From JAVVHE01 sp038238915 (GTDB lineage: Bacteria; Pseudomonadota; Alphaproteobacteria; Sphingomonadales; Sphingomonadaceae): a stretch of 64,000 nt of DNA. The stretch's first letter is position 1; every line of letters starts with the position of its first letter. Under the pieces are notes generated by a model. That model ran no database searches. It saw only the letters and a list, made by a program, of their open reading frames with translations, and had not been told where the DNA came from. The stretch lies in the NCBI GenBank assembly GCA_038238915.1, contig JBBSFH010000001.1:124001-188000 (forward strand), written 5' to 3'. This document shows positions 62,568-64,000 of this stretch, piece by piece. The translations under genes and the position numbers were made by a program.

Positions 62568-63380
62568 TCAGGCGGCCTCCTGACCGAGCACGGCACGACC
62601 GCGCGGCCCTCCGAAATACGATTGAATCCATGGATGATCCAAGCGCATTAATTCCGGTATCGTTCCGACGCCGAGCACATGCTTCTCGGCCAGCACCGCA
62701 ACCCGGTCTGCGATGGTATGTAGCGAATCCAGATCGTGCGTGATCATGAATACGGTCAACCCCAGCGTTCGCTTCAATTCACCGATCAGTTCGTCGAACG
62801 CCGCCGCGCTGATCGGATCGAGGCCCGAGGTCGGCTCGTCGAGAAACAACAGGCGGGGATCGAGCGCGAGCGCGCGAGCAAGTGCGGCGCGTTTGACCAT
62901 GCCGCCCGAAAGCTCGGACGGATATTTGGCGGCTGCGTCGGCCGGCAACCCCACCAGCGCAATCTTGTACGCGGCGATCTCGTTCATCAGCGCCTGCGGG
63001 ATATTGTAGAACTCGCGCATCGGAACTTCGATGTTCTCGGCCACCGTCAGCCCAGAGAACAGCGCGCCGTTCTGGAACAGCACACCCCAGCGGCGGCGCA
63101 GATCGGACCCCTCCGCCTCGCTCAGCCGATCGACATCCTCGTCGAACACGAGGATCTTCCCCGCCATGGGAAGTTGCAGCCCGATGATCGCGCGCATCAG
63201 CACCGATTTGCCCGTGCCCGATCCGCCGACCACGCCCAGAACCTCGCCGGGATGCACGTCCAGATTCAGATTTTCATGGATGATCTTCTCGCCGAAGCCG
63301 GTTTTCAGCCCCTCGATATGGATGATCGGATCCTTGAGTGGCGGCGCGGCGTGTGAGGCGGGGGGTTGCGCGTCGACCAT
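62568..63380 (-). CDS. mlaF: ABC transporter ATPase, MlaF type
   Basis: A 270-residue ATPase. Walker A VVGGSGTGKSVLMRA, signature YPSELSGGMVKRAALARAL, Walker B LLFLDEPTSGLDP, and the switch His in MITHDLDSL. ATG 63380 overlaps the permease stop by one base (TGATG). Energises MlaE-MlaD lipid transfer. Confidence 0.95.
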   Translation of the reverse strand: MVDAQPPASHAAPPLKDPIIHIEGLKTGFGEKIIHENLNLDVHPGEVLGVVGGSGTGKSVLMRAIIGLQLPMAGKILVFDEDVDRLSEAEGSDLRRRWGVLFQNGALFSGLTVAENIEVPMREFYNIPQALMNEIAAYKIALVGLPADAAAKYPSELSGGMVKRAALARALALDPRLLFLDEPTSGLDPISAAAFDELIGELKRTLGLTVFMITHDLDSLHTIADRVAVLAEKHVLGVGTIPELMRLDHPWIQSYFGGPRGRAVLGQEAA

Positions 63381-64000
63381 CAGATCCACCCCAGCGCGGC
63401 GAAGAATACCGCGAGGAACGCATCGAGCACGATCACGAGGAAGATCGATTGCACCACCGCCGATGTCGTGCGCTGGCCAACGCTTTCGGCGTTGCCAGTC
63501 ACCTGCATGCCCTGGAAGCAGCCCGTCACAGCGATCACCACCGCGAACAACGGGGCCTTGATCAGCGTGATGTAGAAATCGGTCATCGGAACGACCTCGC
63601 GGATGCGTGCGATGAAGGTGACGGGAGGAATGCTGAGATCGATCCAGCAATAGAGGCCACCACCGATCAGGGCACACAACGCAGCGAAGAACGAAAGCAG
63701 CGGCATCGTGAGGAACAGCGCGACCAGCCGCGGCAACACCAGCACTTCATACGGGCTCATGCCGATCGTGCGCAGCGCATCGACCTCCTCGTTCAGCTTC
63801 ATCGATCCGATCTGCGCGGCAAAGGCCGCACCCGAACGTCCCGCCACCATGATCGCGGTCATCAGCACGCCGAGTTCGCGCAAGGTGGCACGGCCGATCA
63901 GGTTGATCGTGAACACGTCCGCGCCGAACTGCTTCAACTGGACCGCGCCCTGCTGCGCGATGACGAAGCCGACCAGAAAGCTCATCAGCCCGACGATGCC
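63380..64000 (-). CDS. mlaE: MlaE-family permease, 5' end outside window
   Basis: C-terminal ~206 residues of an MlaE permease; the frame stays open to the window edge. GRATLRELGVLMTAIMVAGRSGAAFAA and EEVDALRTIGMSPYEVLVLPR are the family signature. Five or so membrane helices, ending in ALGWI. First visible gene of the mlaE-mlaF-mlaD-pqiC run. Confidence 0.93.
   Translation of the reverse strand, partial: GIVGLMSFLVGFVIAQQGAVQLKQFGADVFTINLIGRATLRELGVLMTAIMVAGRSGAAFAAQIGSMKLNEEVDALRTIGMSPYEVLVLPRLVALFLTMPLLSFFAALCALIGGGLYCWIDLSIPPVTFIARIREVVPMTDFYITLIKAPLFAVVIAVTGCFQGMQVTGNAESVGQRTTSAVVQSIFLVIVLDAFLAVFFAALGWI

Noticed and set aside
1..64000. tRNA, rRNA, CRISPR, prophage or insertion sequence
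   Set aside because: No cloverleaf, rRNA signature, spaced direct repeats, transposase or integrase was recognised on either strand by eye; a covariance-model scan was not possible.

Overview
The window is a chromosomal segment from a high-GC alphaproteobacterium, most likely a sphingomonad (Sphingomonas or a close relative). I infer this from family content and gene order, not from a database search. The supporting features are TatABC beside ScpAB, NagZ, a SPOR protein and ArgS, a ThiS-ThiG fusion, a TonB receptor paired with a TPR-sulfotransferase, three PEP-CTERM surface proteins, an aspartate/glutamate leucyltransferase, and many genes joined by ATGA, GTGA or TTGA overlaps. No rRNA, tRNA, CRISPR array, transposase or integrase was seen. 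Both ends cut genes: a large secreted-type protein on the left and an MlaE permease on the right.

Layout. 0-6 kb: the 3' part of a large LamG/lyase-like protein, a PEP-CTERM protein, purH and a VOC protein. 6-14 kb: a GH13 alpha-glucosidase, thiSG, accB-accC followed by a membrane GAF protein and a small protein, then a Rieske oxygenase with an SDR dehydrogenase. 14-21 kb: bpt, threonine ammonia-lyase, an exported amidohydrolase, a second PEP-CTERM protein and a DsbD-family protein. 21-31.5 kb: a housekeeping block on the minus strand (argS, SPOR, nagZ, scpA, scpB, then tatA, tatB, tatC). It is split between scpB and tatA by a plus-strand polysaccharide-lyase-like gene with an AT-rich, palindrome-bearing upstream region. 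An MHS-type transporter lies upstream of argS.

31.5-40.3 kb: ligA, whose 5' end lies inside a 115-nt imperfect palindrome resembling a REPIN; a 43-residue reading frame; prmA with an SDR; a VapBC toxin-antitoxin pair; mntH; and sdhC-sdhD-sdhA. No sdhB follows. 40.3-53.3 kb: a small exported protein behind a possible general-stress promoter, two exported hydrolases with alanine dehydrogenase, kup, a third PEP-CTERM protein, zapE, an EmrAB-type efflux pair, mdh and a BglII-like restriction-modification pair. I read sdhCDA, zapE and mdh as the dispersed remains of an sdhCDAB-zapE-mdh-sucCD neighbourhood found in other alphaproteobacteria, opened by several insertions.

53.3-64 kb: a candidate catabolic or uptake locus in which an FAD oxidoreductase and a second Rieske oxygenase diverge from a TonB receptor and a TPR-sulfotransferase. 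After it come a small exported protein and an Mla-type lipid transport operon (mlaE-mlaF-mlaD and a PqiC-like lipoprotein).

Functional themes are central metabolism (purH, accBC, sdhCDA, mdh, ald), envelope biogenesis (Tat, DsbD, Mla, NagZ, SPOR), extracellular glycan handling (GH13, two lyase-like proteins, PEP-CTERM proteins, TonB receptor) and genome conflict (VapBC, restriction-modification). The items most worth checking are the split scpB/tatA block, the missing sdhB, the REPIN-like element at ligA, and the Rieske/FAD/TonB/sulfotransferase locus.
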